Origin: Camillea tinctor
Lineage: Eukaryota > Ascomycota > Sordariomycetes > Xylariales > Xylariaceae
NCBI GenBank assembly: GCA_022578605.1
Contig: MU394051.1
Coordinates: 620,001 to 684,000 of the forward strand
DNA: 64,000 nucleotides
Direction of reading: 5' to 3'
Below the pieces are notes generated by a model. It worked only from the letters and a program-made list of their open reading frames with translations. It was not told the DNA's origin and made no database searches. Made by a program: the position numbers and the translations under genes. This document shows positions 27,155 to 39,581 of this stretch, piece after piece. How positions within the stretch are numbered: the first letter of the stretch is position 1; each line of letters opens with the position of its first letter.

Positions 27155-29538
27155 TTGAACACAGCCAGCCAGATAGCTGCCCAGCCATCTCCATTTCTCT
27201 ATCTACCCGCACTCTCGCCCGAACAGGTACGCGGCATCCATGGTGGATACTCGAGGCTCACATATATCGAAAAAGACAATGAGCACGGAAGAAGAATATG
27301 ATAATACGGAACATTGCAAAGTAACCCCACGGAAGGACGACAGGACGAGAAAAAGTAACCTACCATGACGACTGCGTATCATACACAAAGCATGTGCGAG
27401 ATCTCGCACATACCTCTTCGCACCAGCCGACGGTCATTGGACGATTCTCTCCTAGGGTTCATCTCAATTTTCGTGAATCGTAGCATTTTCTGTCCTTCCC
27501 TTCTCCCATGATATTCCTTGGGTTTCTCCCATTACCATGCAACATTTTATTGTTCTTCTTGGAGTAAGTGGGGAAGAAAGGAGTAAAGAGGGAGGCGGTT
27601 GGTAGAGGAGTTTCTTATTTTCCCTTCCTTTTTTCTTGTCTCTTTTCAATGCATTGCTGGTTAGGCGTTAAATGAGCTGGTTTTTTGGGGGGTTTTTTTT
27701 TTTCACTTCCCTTTCTCTCACGGTCTATGTTCCTTCTCTACGAGTTCTACGGTTTAGTCTAGGTGGTTGATAGATTACTTTGCAGGAGATGATGAAAGAG
27801 AGAGAAAGGAGAGAAGAGGGTATGACGTTACCCAGTTTGGGGAGAAACAAGATACATAAACATACAACCCGAATACACGGAACAGAATAGGCAGGTAGGT
27901 AGATAGACAAACTAACCGAATACCTTGAGTACAGCTCTTGAGAACTTCTAAGAATTCAGAAAAAGGTCACTTGGGCCACATAACCGATTTGAGTGGGTAA
28001 ATAACGTAGAAATCGATAAGGTGAATATCTAGGTCGTAGCACCAAGTCTGTGTAGTGAAGAGGGGAAGAGAAGGGGGATACTATTCCTAAGCTAGTATCC
28101 TTACCTTCACTTATTCTCACCTAAATACCTCCTCTATATGTAACTAACCTAGGTCGATCTATCGTGTCTATTGCTCGTATCTGAGTCGGGGTGGGATGCA
28201 TGACAAACGAACAACGAATAGTTAGATCCATCATACCCAACCCGGCCCCCTCCCCCCTTCCCTTCCTCGTACCGGAAGCAGAGGCTGGGGTGTGGTATTA
28301 GTAACAGGGGAAAGTAGGTAGGTTACATATACAATACTAAGTTAGCCTAGTAAATATCAAAATAGAAGAAAGAGGAGGGTATTATGCGTAACCATAGGTC
28401 TTGAAAAAGCTCTTTTTTGGTTGAGATATATGAAGGTATCATCACTTGTGTTGCTGTCTGTCTATCTCTATCTACATATATGTGTTGTTGTTTTTTTTCT
28501 CCAAGGGACTGGACATCAGAAAGGTAGTACAACCCCATTCTAGATTGATAGAGAGAGAGAGAGAGACAGAGGGGGAAGGGGTTGTTGGTATAATTATTTC
28601 ATCTGATCAAAATAATCGTTTGCTCCTGTCATTCGTTCATCCCATATATATAATCAAGACGAAAGAAAGTTGATTCGGCTCCCTACTTATGTGGATACCA
28701 CAACCACACACAAAGAATATATCTTTCCATCCGATCTTAACCTAACTCTTCCCCCCCTCATCCCTCTCCCTACCCACTCTCTTTCTAAGTGAACAGTTTG
28801 CCCACAAAACCTATCCCCGACATATCTACATGCACCTTGCCTTCATTATACATATATATATGCATGTGCTTATTCCTTCCTATCTCTCATATGCAGGAGT
28901 AGATCGATCTAGGTTAGGCAAGTGTAGGTGCGTTCGCATACGTACATATATGCACGTTCCCGCACCCGAGCCAAATAAACATGCACGACAAATATTTCTG
29001 CCCTATAGGTAGCTATTTCTCCCATGACAATACCATGAATTTCTATGCCATATATGTAGTTATAGCAGTAGCAGTAGATCTAAACAGTATACCCCCCAAA
29101 AATTGAATCAAAGTTACACACTCAAAGCCCTTTCTTTCTTGTTTCCTGTTCCCCATGTATAGCCTCTCTCTTAACTAGTTAGGGAAATGGTGATGCCCCA
29201 GTCTTACGAGAACGCATGCCGATAAGCTAACACCCCCCCCCCCCCCCCCCTAAACGCCCGGTGTAAAGCAAGCAGAATGCAAATGATAATAGTAATAACA
29301 ACGGGGAAGGAGAAAGTCTTTAAAGGGAAGAACACGCGAGCCACACAATTTCAGACTCGACATGATCAATCCAACTCAGATTGCTGACGTTTCTCCAAAG
29401 AATACATGGGTGCGTACATATTTTGTATCACATCCATAAATGCCCTCTCTTTCTGTCTCTCTATCATCAATCAATCAGTCCGATCAACTAGTTTAAACAA
29501 ATCTTCCCATGAATTAATTCATCAAGGAGGGTGTGCCT
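27155..29538. other. Gene-free region between the Yippee-like and transporter genes
   Basis: This lies between the stops of two converging genes. It has many CT/GA tracts, TACATATATA-type words and an 18-base C run. No frame has family similarity. Confidence 0.35.
29233..29250 (+). repeat. Homopolymer run of 18 C
   Basis: Eighteen consecutive C on the plus strand in a gene-free region. The exact length is uncertain because such runs are error-prone. Confidence 0.9.
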
Positions 29539-30969
29539 TTAGTTATGCTCGATGGGCTCCTCGGGAAGTAGCTCTTCGACCTCTCCGCTACGACCATCAC
29601 GGTCAATGCGCAAGAACTCGAAGGGAGGCTGCACGATGCCATTGAACAGGAAGGTGAAGTAGACTAGTAGCGCGAAACCCGCGACCTGGAGCCACTTGAA
29701 GGTTTCCCATCCCAGACCCAGCGACACGATCCAGATAAATAGTGTGCGGCAAGTATCGATAGTCGAGCGCGAAGTTGCGCTGACGCTGCGGGTGACCGAC
29801 AATCCGAAGAAGTTGAAGCCACTATAGCATTCGTGGTTAGAAAGCACTGACATTTGATGGAGAACGAGGGTGAGGAAAAATAAGGGGAGAGGGGGCGAAT
29901 TAGCGGTGGTCTTATTGACTTACCCGATGCTGATCATGATGAGGAAGCTCGACACTAGCACGGCTTTGTACTCCATCATCTGTCGGAATCCCTCGACCAT
30001 GTCAAAAATACCGTATCGTCCAGCTTCAGTACGTCCGACGGCAAAGTGCATAATCAGCATGGTGAGCAGCGTGGTGGCGAGGCCGAACAGACCCTCCCAA
30101 CCAACAACCTGAAGGGCGTCGATGCTCGACCTCTCCAGCAGGTACTCCTCCAAGACGAACTGGGTAGCGGTGAAGATCTGGGCACCGGCGATCAGCAGCA
30201 CACCAGCCACCACGCGGAGGGCGTCGGCAGCAGCGGGGTCCTCGGCAAGCTGAGCAGCAACAGAGCTGGCCTTATCTATGGCATCGGGGTAGATGTATCC
30301 GGCGAGTCCGACGAGAGCAACACCAAGCACGACGCCGGCGAGCGACAACCACTGGAACAGGTGCAACCTCCGGTGCAGGAAGACGACGCTGAAGAGCCCT
30401 ACGAACAGCACCAATGCGCCGCGGGTCATCTGGTATATCGAGGCAGCCACCATGAGCAGGCCCGCGTTCATGAGCGTAGTGCCGCAGATGTCGCAGATGG
30501 CGGGTAGAGCTAGGAGCAGGACGCCAAAGCCCTTAAGCAGGCCATCGGGTGCGCTATCCACAGTCACAGCCGTACGACGGGTATCTTCGTCGGCTTCCTC
30601 CTCGGCGGTCTCGTTCGTCCCGACAGGCTTGTAGCCGTCTCTGCTCGGATCCCTCCAGCTCCTGATGCGGCGGAACGCAGAGATGAGGCCAATCACGAGC
30701 CAGGATCCCATCTCCCCGACAAACATCTGGGCTGTCTGCAGCACGGGCTGCTCGAATAAGACGCGTTTCTTGGGGTCTGGATCATCGCAGTTGCGGACGC
30801 ATTGGTTGTCCTGGCAAAGGCCCGGGTCAGCCGATGGGTTGCTTGATCAAGAAAAGGGTCTCACTTTCGTTGCGGGTTAGCTTACCTGGTACTTGGTCAG
30901 GAGGGTGTTGCAGACACCGGTCAACAGCATCATGCCGACTAGAAACGGGATCAAGGCTTTGTTCGCCAT
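29539..30969 (-). CDS. SLC35F6-like drug/metabolite transporter superfamily membrane protein
   Basis: Three minus-strand exons, 30969-30886, 30810-29924 and 29821-29539, with introns of 75 and 102 bp (both GT-AG), encode 417 residues. About ten hydrophobic segments are visible. The first is MANKALIPFLVGMMLLTGVCNTLLTKYQ, followed by an extramembrane NQCVRNCDDPDP loop. The most conserved block runs from ALPAICDICGTTLMNAGLL through YQMTRGALVLFVGLFSVVFLHRR, a signature of the SLC35F6/C2orf18 group. An acidic cytosolic loop (ETAEEEADEDT) separates the second and third segments. The substrate is unknown; the human relative is lysosomal or mitochondrial and related proteins are nucleotide-sugar or drug/metabolite carriers. 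The C-terminus is polar (DGRSGEVEELLPEEP) and not membrane-embedded. The first exon ends with a codon boundary and joins to DNQCVRNC in frame. Confidence 0.9.
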
Positions 30970-32209
30970 TTTGGATAAGGGATGCTCCCGATGAGCGTTC
31001 GTGTTTAGAGGTGGTTTGGCGATTGATGGCGATGGGAGAGTAATGGTTGGTGGTGGGTGGTATATCAAGGGAGATGATAAGTCCGGGTATACAAGTTCCC
31101 CCCCTTAAGGCTATGTCATAATAGGAGGGAACGGAAATCTAATATGAAAAGGAAAAAGAAAAAAAAGGCAAAGTAGGAGGAAAGAAAAAGAAATAAAGAA
31201 AGAGTATGTGAGCTCCTAATCTTGATGCAAATAAGGAGCAAATGGAAATAGAAAGCCCCGTATTGTAGATAGGTAGATGGTAGATGTAGAGGTAGATGTA
31301 GATGGATGAAGGTCAGCGTGTGTCAGGTTCGCCTGATAGGGAACGGATAAGTACATACAGCATAAGTTACGTATCAAGTGGAGCCACGAGTCAGTGGTCC
31401 CCCATGGTCCCCGTACCAATAATTTGGGGCTTGGGGCTTGGGGCTTGCCGCAACCAGTCTACACCAGCCGACCCAATGCAGTGCAGCTGGAATCCACTAA
31501 TATACCTTATCCAAGTACCATGACTGCGGCATATGGGGATCATGTGAACATGGCAAAGAATGTCACCTGCCAGCCTTATTTATCACTAACACCTATACTA
31601 CCAATCTAAGCATCTCTATTTTCCAACTTATTTTCACGACAATGTAAGAATAAAAGGGAAAACAAGTTCATAATGATTCTTTCTTGCTTTGTTTTTATAA
31701 GTAAAAATAAAATAAAAATAAAAATCGCTAAGATTAAATAAAGAAACATGTCGACCCTTAGGTTCCACAGGTCTGGTAAATTCACCTGCCACTTTTCTTT
31801 TACACAAATAAACCACTGCCAGCTGTTGCTAAGTTGTTGATCACATACATGCTCCTCCCTTTCCCTTAAGGGTATACACACCCAACCACTAATCGGACTG
31901 AAGAACCAAAAATTCAGCGGATGGTAAGGTCCACGCCCAAGACAATATCCCAAATAGATGAATAGAAAATCCTCCTGTGAACATTCATATTTCTATCCTC
32001 ATAGAATCTCAAAAAGGTAAAACATAATACTACGTGTTGTCAACGTAGCGCCGTAACCAACGATTATTAGGTTCGTATGCGTGAACATAACTTTTTTGTC
32101 TCCTTTCTCTCCATCTACCCATGTCGTGAGAGTTTTAAACCAATCAACGCCGTGTCTCTCGCTTGCTCGTAATATCAAAAGGGAATCTGCTCCTGGGCTC
32201 GTCCAGCTC
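30970..32209. other. Region between transporter promoter and DUF2985 gene end
   Basis: The transporter's upstream region (30970-31210) is purine-rich on the plus strand, so pyrimidine-rich in the direction of transcription. The rest holds the DUF2985 gene's 3' side and A/T tracts (31700-31745). No coding exon was found. Confidence 0.35.
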
Positions 32210-33334
32210 TTATAAGTACTTCATCTCTGCCTCTTTTATTACCCTGTATCCGAATATGCTTATCCCTCTCCTTTCCTCCTTCTTTCTCTTGATCTCCTCG
32301 GGATCCATGTCCTTGAGGTTGTTGTAATGTAGAATTCCTTTCTCTTCGTCGCGTCTCAGCCGTTCCAGGTCCTTCTTACTAAGAGGGACACCCTCAAGAG
32401 CCTTCACGCGCTTGCCCTCGACCGCCATAATTATACCACCAGCGGCAGCAACAATACATGCTAGGCACACGAAAAAACCAGTCGACCAACCAGGTCGATG
32501 ATATCGGTCCATAGCCCACATGAATGATGCTAGACAGCACTGTAGGAGTGTGTTGGCCACATTGAAGTATATCACCACCTCCAGTTTGTATAGCTTGGTA
32601 GGTGGTGCGCGAATACCGGTGAGTGGGGCCTCCGCGATAGTTTCCAGGGGGTACGGTACACAATCCGGGTTATACGATGATGTTGTCTCGTCTTCGATGT
32701 TCTTAGGACCTATATGCGGGGGTACGTCCTCGGAGCCATCCATGCGGAACCAGCCCCGATAAATACCTGCAAGTCGCCGCAGTGCGATCCGGTCCTTGCT
32801 GATTCGATACCTGAGTAGGAAATACATGTCGCGGAAACGCCAGGGAGCAAGTCCCATACCTGTCACACAGAACAAGCCATTTAAAATTTGCGAGGCGATC
32901 TCGATCCAGAGGCGGCGGGGCGATTCGATATCGTTGCAGTCGAAATGGCCATGGACCCAACACATCTCCGGGGCCGCATTGCAGAGCAAAAGAAACAGCA
33001 TACCACCCCAAGCAACCACATTGAGCGAGTACATAGTAAGGAAGAAACCGAAGCCTGTGTTGTAAAAGTTCCAGAACGAAACTAGAACCATCTGCGTCTG
33101 CTCCTTAAGGGGGTACTTCGGCGGGAAGTGGTAACCGGTCGAGAACATCTGCATCCGAACGGCTAGAGAGGCGGCGCCGCTGGTGAGCGCAGCGCCCACG
33201 CTCTCTTGAGGTTGGGCAGCCGGCATCTGGTCGTCCTCCCTCATGAACCCCAATTTCTCACTAGGACGTATAGTAGACCGCTCGACATTTTCCTGTGAAC
33301 TCCCTTGCGAAGGCGATGGCGACATTGGAGACAA
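32210..33334 (-). CDS. DUF2985 family integral membrane protein
   Basis: One exon, 374 residues. A disordered N-terminal segment of about 60 residues is followed by two or three membrane segments (SLNVVAWGGMLFLLLCN and ILNGLFCVTGMGLAPW), then FRDMYFLLRYRISKD. A polar loop carries IYRGWFRMDG, then RAPPTKLYKLEVVIYFNV begins a second set of membrane segments (STGFFVCLACIVAAAGGIIMAV). The C-terminus is basic and charged (EIKRKKEERRG). The block WFRM..GPKNIEDE..PYPLETIAEAPLTGIRAPPTKL is the hallmark of the fungal DUF2985 family. The family has no established biochemical role; proteins of this type are predicted plasma- or internal-membrane proteins. The start is the ATG at 33334, the first in a frame with family-like length. 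The gene points the same way as the SLC35F6-like gene. Confidence 0.88.
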   Translation of the reverse strand: MSPMSPSPSQGSSQENVERSTIRPSEKLGFMREDDQMPAAQPQESVGAALTSGAASLAVRMQMFSTGYHFPPKYPLKEQTQMVLVSFWNFYNTGFGFFLTMYSLNVVAWGGMLFLLLCNAAPEMCWVHGHFDCNDIESPRRLWIEIASQILNGLFCVTGMGLAPWRFRDMYFLLRYRISKDRIALRRLAGIYRGWFRMDGSEDVPPHIGPKNIEDETTSSYNPDCVPYPLETIAEAPLTGIRAPPTKLYKLEVVIYFNVANTLLQCCLASFMWAMDRYHRPGWSTGFFVCLACIVAAAGGIIMAVEGKRVKALEGVPLSKKDLERLRRDEEKGILHYNNLKDMDPEEIKRKKEERRGISIFGYRVIKEAEMKYL

Positions 33335-35579
33335 ATGCTATAGTGCTAGCTGGGGCAGTGCCCGATATTATCGTGGTTCGACGTCGACAGTGAGTTCGTA
33401 GTGGACAGACAACTGAAGCGAGTGGAAGGCGTTGGTTGTCAAGTATAGGACTGGGGGTGAAACCGGGGCGACGATACTAATATATAGATAGGGAGGAAAA
33501 AGGGAAGCAAAAAAGGAAGTGAGCTAAGCAAATCTCTTTGAAGGGCCGCTCGATCGATGCGCTAAGACCCGGCAAGTTGTCTCATGAGAACATATCGGAC
33601 TCGAATCACGAGGATGGTTGCGAGGAAGGAAAATGCAAGAAACCGACGGGTAGGTTAGGCGTAAGGAAAATGAAGAAGATGTATAACAGGATCTGCACCG
33701 TACACTGATAATTGCCGGCCTCCTTACATTGTCTGGGCTGTCTGGGTAGGGTACCAAGTACAGTACAGAGGTGGCCACACCCATATAAGTAAAGGTTGTG
33801 TCAAAGAAAAGGTAGCTTTGGGGTATTGGATCTCGACCTTCGCTCGAGACGCATAGGCGCCGTAGACTTATTCGCTACTTACTCAGTATACGAATAATAC
33901 CCCTAAATTTCGTACACTGTATGGAGACCCGCAGGGATGTTCCCAGTAGCGTTACCCGTAGCGTCGTCCTTTCTCTTCTTCATTTGCTAGCTTGGCTGGT
34001 ACTGCCCCAAACTCGTGGCTAAGCCTGACAGGTTTGGAGACCCCGAACGTCAGCTTTCCAGGCTTGGTGATATGTTCTAGATGTCGATAAGCTTATCTAG
34101 GTGTTGCGCGGCCGGTTCTATCCACAATCCTAATCCTTCTTCTGCATCGTTTTTTTTTCCCTTCTTTTTATATCCATGCTCGCTCGATTATGCGGTTTTC
34201 GCTTTTGTCTGGTACAGATACCGATGGTCATGCCCGGTCTGGGGAAGTGCCTATGCTTTTTGCCTTGGATTGTGCGGGCATCCTCACCTGTCTCATTAGC
34301 ATAAGTAATAATTACCCTTTCAACGTCATCACAAGCCAAAACGTGGTTGGATCGGTCCTTAAACTCAACCCAGAGCAAGGGAAATGCAACCACAATCTAC
34401 AGTAGATAAACTCAAAGGCACATACGGTGTGTCTCAAAAGTTAAAATTCTGCTGAGGAAGGTGATATCATGAGAATCTAGATTTCCCATTTAAGCTTGAC
34501 GCAATAGTGTTACCACGGCTCTGGCCGGACTAAAATCAGGTATCTGCTGTGTTACCACACGTGGTTGAGGTTTTTCGCCCCCCATCTAACAACCTTGCAT
34601 ACGCGCATTACCTACTTTCAGGTGATACTTAATACGCGTATCGGATCATTTTCTCCAGAAAAGACAGACAATATTAGGTAAAATAAAGTTAGCGTCGAAG
34701 TATATATCTATTGACCTAACCCGAATCATGGAAACTTACACATAACTCGGCCAAATCTTTCATTCCCTTCTTTGCGTCACTGTTGCTAATACAAACTTCA
34801 CCAGCCTTAAATACCACATCCTAAAGCCTCTAACGGCCATGATGAGACAAAAGGAAGGGGGACGCCTGATTTTTCTAACCAGACAGCCAGATTCTCTTAC
34901 CCCGTTTTGATGCTTGACGTCGATGGCAGGCTTGAGGACAACACGATAACAATTATGAGTTACGCCAAACCATTCATCATTACCTAACTCATTCCGACAC
35001 CGACGCCCAGTACCGCCGCTTCTAGCTCAACCCATTTTTGATGTAGTCCTTGGAATCAACCGACCGATACTGCAGAAGAACGCCTAGGAAACCATTCCCC
35101 GTCAAATCATTACCTATCCAACATTCCCATCCGTATGACCTTCGAGGCTAAGTAATCAATGGCAAGTGTTCATGATGGTAGAGCAAACTAAGATAAAGTT
35201 TATATCGCTGCCGTTTAAACTAGTTATACTAAGCGCTGGTCCGAGATGATGATAGGGAACCTGTTGGGAGAAATGTAGGTCGATAGTGCGCAATCACACA
35301 CCAGTGGTCACTAGTAACTACCGAACCTAGTAAACTCACGCAATGATTAACGGCGTGGCTAATTTTTAAGAGGTATCAATCATGCATATCTTAACTACAT
35401 ATTAGATGGCTTTAGAGTAGATAATTCACGAAAATTACAAGCACAAAAGGGGAGACCTGGTGGTAAAGCTCAGCCTGATGTTGCTGTCCATATGTCTTAG
35501 CGAAGGTTCTCTTATACGCTTTCGTATTATAAATAGTATATATCACAATATATCTACACAACTTGTTTGTGAGGCCATA
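33335..35579. other. Upstream region of DUF2985 gene and gene-free sequence
   Basis: The first few hundred bases are the probable promoter and leader of the DUF2985 gene, pyrimidine-rich in its direction. Beyond 34.0 kb no exon, repeat or RNA gene could be supported until the transposon at 35580. Confidence 0.35.
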
Positions 35580-35702
35580 CGGAGGTCCCTACCAAAAAAC
35601 GTTGCTACCCCCCTTTGTCCACTTGAAGTCTTGGCATTTTGTTAACAGCTGTTACCCTATATTTCGGCTAGCCCCATTTTGCTGCGTTTTGCACTTAATT
35701 AC
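35580..35702 (+). repeat. Left terminal inverted repeat of the 35.6-kb element
   Basis: Begins CGGAGGTCCCTACC and ends in CGTTTTGCACTTAATTAC. It pairs with 37417-37539 on the other strand. Confidence 0.88.
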
Positions 35703-37416
35703 ACTATTAAAAAATATGGAAATATATATAGCATTAAATTATTTTAACATTAAATGTTTGTAATTTATATACATTTAATTAGCAACTTAAAAGTAAATTT
35801 AAATAAAATGCATTTATATTTATATTTATATTTATATTTATATTTACATTTACATTTATATTTACATTTTTAATTAATTAATATAATAAGTTTAATAATA
35901 AGTATTTAATTTGCTTTATTTACTTAATTTATTAAGTTTTTATTATAAAGTTAACTTTTTTTTTATATTAATATGTTAAAAGCATATTTAGCTTAATAGC
36001 TCTTTTTTTTTTATAATTATTTTTACTTTTTAACTTAATAACCTTTTATATATAATGCAAAATTTTCTCGATTTACTGCTATATAAAGTTTTATAGTAAA
36101 GCTTTTTAATACTTTTTTTAAGCTTATATAACATTTGCTTTATTTTTAGCAACTTTTTTTTTTATAGTTAATTTTTTTATATAAAACTAACACGGCTTAA
36201 TAGCGTTTAAATTTAAAAAGTTATTAAGTTATAGCATTTTTATAACGCTAAAAAAATCGTATATACGTTATTAAAATTAATAAAAATAGCTAAAAGCGCC
36301 GTTTTTTTAAACTATAGTACTAAAACGAAATTTTATATACTTTTTTATAAAAAGAATAAGCTTTAATATTAATATTTTTTTTTATAACAATATTAATTAA
36401 TTTTAATGCTTTTTTTTTTCTATATAAGTCGTTTAATCTTTGCAGTAAATCTTTATTTTAATTTTTTTTTTAGCTTATTACAAAGATTTAACTAATTTAT
36501 TTTTATTTTTATTTTTTATTTTTTTTTTGTAATTAGCTTTAATGCTTAGTTAAAGAAATTAATTTTTTTTTAATTACTTTTTAAGCTTTAGCTATTTTTA
36601 AAAATTAATAGTAATAAAGCTTTTTTTTTTATATAAAAAAAAGCTTTAAAATATAATTGTAAGTTACGGCTTTATTAAATTTTTTATACATAATAGCCTT
36701 TTTGTTAATAAAGCAAAACAATAGTAGTTTTATCGGTTTATATTATATTTTTTTAATTATTAAAAGTTTAGTTTTTATAGTTTAAATACTATTAAAACTA
36801 TTATTTTTTCATTTTTTTTATAAGTTTTAGCTTTTTTATAAGCTTTAACTTTTTATAACTAGCTAATTTTAAAGTTTTTTACATAGTTATAAAAAATATT
36901 AAAGCTTTAAGTTTTAAAACATTTTTTACGATTTTTTTGCAAAATTTTTTACGGCCATATTTATTTATAAAAACAATAGCTAATACGTTTTTCGAAAAAA
37001 ACTTCTTTTAAATAATAAAACGGCTAATTTATAAAGCATTTTGCACTTATTTATTTTATATAAAAAGTATAAAAGCTTATAAATTAAATTTACGCTTATA
37101 AGCTTTTTTATATATACTTTTTATCGTATAAAAAAAAACTTTAAAAAGCATTTAAATGTTTTTATTAATATAATTAAAAAAAAAAAACTTTAAAGCAACA
37201 ATAATAGCCTTAATAGCTATTTTAATATAAATTTTAAGTGCTATAATAAATTTGTTTATTTTAAATATAAAATAAATTAAAATAAAATAAATTATAATAA
37301 AATAAAATAAATTGCAAATGCAATTTATTTACATTTTTATTTAAGCAGCTATAAGTTATAAACGCTTAATGTTTAAATAATTTAATGCTATGTGTATTTC
37401 TATATTTTCTAGTTAT

Positions 37417-37539
37417 GTAATTAAGTGCAAAACGCAGCAAAATAAAGCTAGCCGAGATATAAGATAACAGCTGTTGGCAAAATGCCAAGACTTTAGGTGG
37501 ACAGGGGGGGGTGGCAACGTTTTTTGGTAGGGACCTCCG
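37417..37539 (-). repeat. Right terminal inverted repeat of the 35.6-kb element
   Basis: Begins on the plus strand with GTAATTAAGTGCAAAACG and ends GGTAGGGACCTCCG, followed by TA. It includes a run of eight G at about 37504-37511, where the left arm has a different base composition. Confidence 0.88.
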
Positions 37540-39121
37540 TATAGCTGTTTAGGTTTCTTTAGTGGGATAAGGAGATAACTAGATCCCATGCCTTTTTAGT
37601 ATAGTTGCGTCAAACAGGTATTTCCAGTTTTTACAAGCCATGGATTGATCATAAACTACACATATAATTAGATCAAGGTCACTTCTATCCCGCTCTCTTT
37701 ATCTTCGCCAAGGAAATAAAATCCATATGCACCGCATGTATACGTCTATGTGAGTAAGAAAGATGATATCCCCCTGAATTAACAACAGAGTAATCTAGGG
37801 TTCATGGTTACAAGGCCACCTGACCAGCTCCTCGAAACTACTTATTGATGCATATCTCACTTCTAGGTACTTACTTTCTAGGGAGAGAAAAACGGACTAG
37901 CAAAAGCCTAAATCGGGGTCACCGGTCTGGACCAAACGCCGGACACGGGTATGAGAAGTGCTTCTCACCCGCGTTAATCCGCTCGAAAGGCCATATTCCC
38001 AACAGAAATACGTAAAATGGATGATTTTTCTTGATAAATTTCTCATATCTCGCACAGTCCCGAAGGTGTTTCTAGGCACGTGTCGTTAACGGCCGAAAAG
38101 TCTTACACAGACTAATATTGGACTCTAGCCACCGCGTGATCAAGAAGTAGTGAGAAGAGAGGAGTCCAGGAACTAAGAAACATCGCATCAGTCAAATTAA
38201 AGAGTATTATTGCTTTCCCTTGGAGTTATGAATAACTCGCTAGGTCTTGGAAGTGAATAATTGTAATACGATACGGTTGATAGTTGAGAGAGCACCGGCA
38301 ACGCAAGGGGATTGAAAAATCCATAGTGATGACACAAATTAATATTAGCATGTTAACAAATTTAGGCATGTAAATGGTGGATGTCTAGATATATATTACC
38401 AGATCTTTAATGTAAGTCTTCGTAGAAGCAATATTTGGATTTATATGGTATTTATCTCAACCTAAGCTTAGGGCTTACTATTAACTGCAACTAATCCACA
38501 AGTCCATAACAGTGGTATGTTGGAGAGATATCAACTTCTCTCCTACGCATAGCGACTTTCCCATCTATATCAAAACTGAACAACATTCTAAGAAATTTCC
38601 CATTCTCATATATTGTCCCATTACATATTGTGGTTCAAAATATTGTAAATGATCAATAGAAATGCTTGATTACATGTATCTAGATAGTACTTTAATCAAA
38701 CCCCTTTTCTTAGTGTTTGCATGTAAGTATGGATTGCTTATGCAGGTACAGCGACAAGAATCAATACATGGATATATTGAATAACATTTATATCATACTC
38801 CTTACTTACTACATAGTAGGTATATAGTAACCTTATGTGCCTAGAGCTCTCACTGATACCTGCTTTGGGTGTTATAGCAGTGTAGGTAGTAGTGCTGTTA
38901 CACCCTACTTGTATTTCTAGAGCCCCGTTTCTGCCCAGTGACACCGCTTGGCACTTGTAATGCCCCATTTTTATTTGCCAAAAGGGTTCTCACTTTTTAC
39001 TTTTACTTTTTATCTTTTACGTTTGTTTATTTCACTTTCATTTTCCTTCACCAGCAATGAATAATATCAACGAAATTTCAGTAGGGTAAACAAGTCACCG
39101 CTCAGGGATCAACTTGTTAGA
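37540..39121 (+). promoter_or_regulatory. Region upstream of SEN15
   Basis: Ordinary composition returns after the transposon. The last 130 bases before the SEN15 start are T-rich (CACTTTTTACTTTTACTTTT), a typical fungal core promoter. A palindromic CTACATAGTAG word occurs at about 38809-38819. No gene is seen. Confidence 0.35.
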
Positions 39122-39556
39122 ATGTCCGTGTCCGACCATGTGCGGCAGCTTGCCGGCTCGGTTTTTAACAATCTCAAACACCAACATGACTGGACCCAAC
39201 TCCAGATTCTTACCCATTCGCCGCTAGATAATTCGCCTCTCCCACGGCCGATAATATCGGGTCTGCCTCCACGCCGCCTTTATCTGCACCCCGATGATCA
39301 GATCGAGATAATCAGGTCTCACAGAAGTTCGGGGGAACCAATGGAAGAGAAACCCGAGATCGAATGGGTCTTGCCTACTCACTTGGCCGAGAAATGGACT
39401 CTTAAATCGTTTGCCAGTGTCTTTGATTCGCTGCCATCCGAACCTTCACCCACTCCAGGTCGCCCCAAGAGGATTATCCTGGCTACTATACATGATGATT
39501 CTACTGTCGTTTACTATTTCATGCATGATGGCATTGTCAAGCCCCGCCAAAACTGA
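39122..39556 (+). CDS. SEN15: tRNA-splicing endonuclease subunit Sen15
   Basis: One exon of 144 residues, about the size of the yeast subunit (128). Sen15 pairs with Sen34 and holds the heterotetrameric endonuclease that removes introns from pre-tRNAs. Recognisable family elements are the leading helix DHVRQLAGSVFNNLKHQHDW, followed by a proline-rich linker and IEWVLPTHLAEKWTLKSFASVFDSL. The strongly conserved end is STVVYYFMHDGIVKPRQN, the final beta strand and loop. The middle linker has an acidic/polar insertion (RSSGEPMEEKPE). As a structural subunit it lacks the catalytic Tyr-His-Lys set of Sen2 and Sen34. The gene converges on the alcohol dehydrogenase, with only 25 bases between the two stop codons. 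Confidence 0.92.
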   Translation: MSVSDHVRQLAGSVFNNLKHQHDWTQLQILTHSPLDNSPLPRPIISGLPPRRLYLHPDDQIEIIRSHRSSGEPMEEKPEIEWVLPTHLAEKWTLKSFASVFDSLPSEPSPTPGRPKRIILATIHDDSTVVYYFMHDGIVKPRQN

Positions 39557-39581
39557 ACAGCGATAACTGGACACCACGGGC

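Larger units (their letters stand above)
35580..37539. mobile_element. Dead TIR DNA transposon flanked by TA, RIP-like decay (Tc1/mariner-type size)
   Basis: Two inverted arms of about 123 bp bound this element: 35580-35702 and 37417-37539. The outer ends read CGGAGGTCCCTACCAAAAAA and its complement, with about 85 percent identity overall (differences such as CTACC/CACCC and CCCTA/CTTA are visible). TA directly flanks both ends, matching the TA duplication of Tc1/mariner, including fungal Fot1/Pot-type elements, which are also near 2 kb. The 1.7-kb interior is extremely A+T-rich, dominated by TTTA/TAAA, with no open frame, as expected after RIP. The arms stayed less mutated than the interior. 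I could not read a transposase motif from it, so superfamily is inferred from ends and size. Confidence 0.85.
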
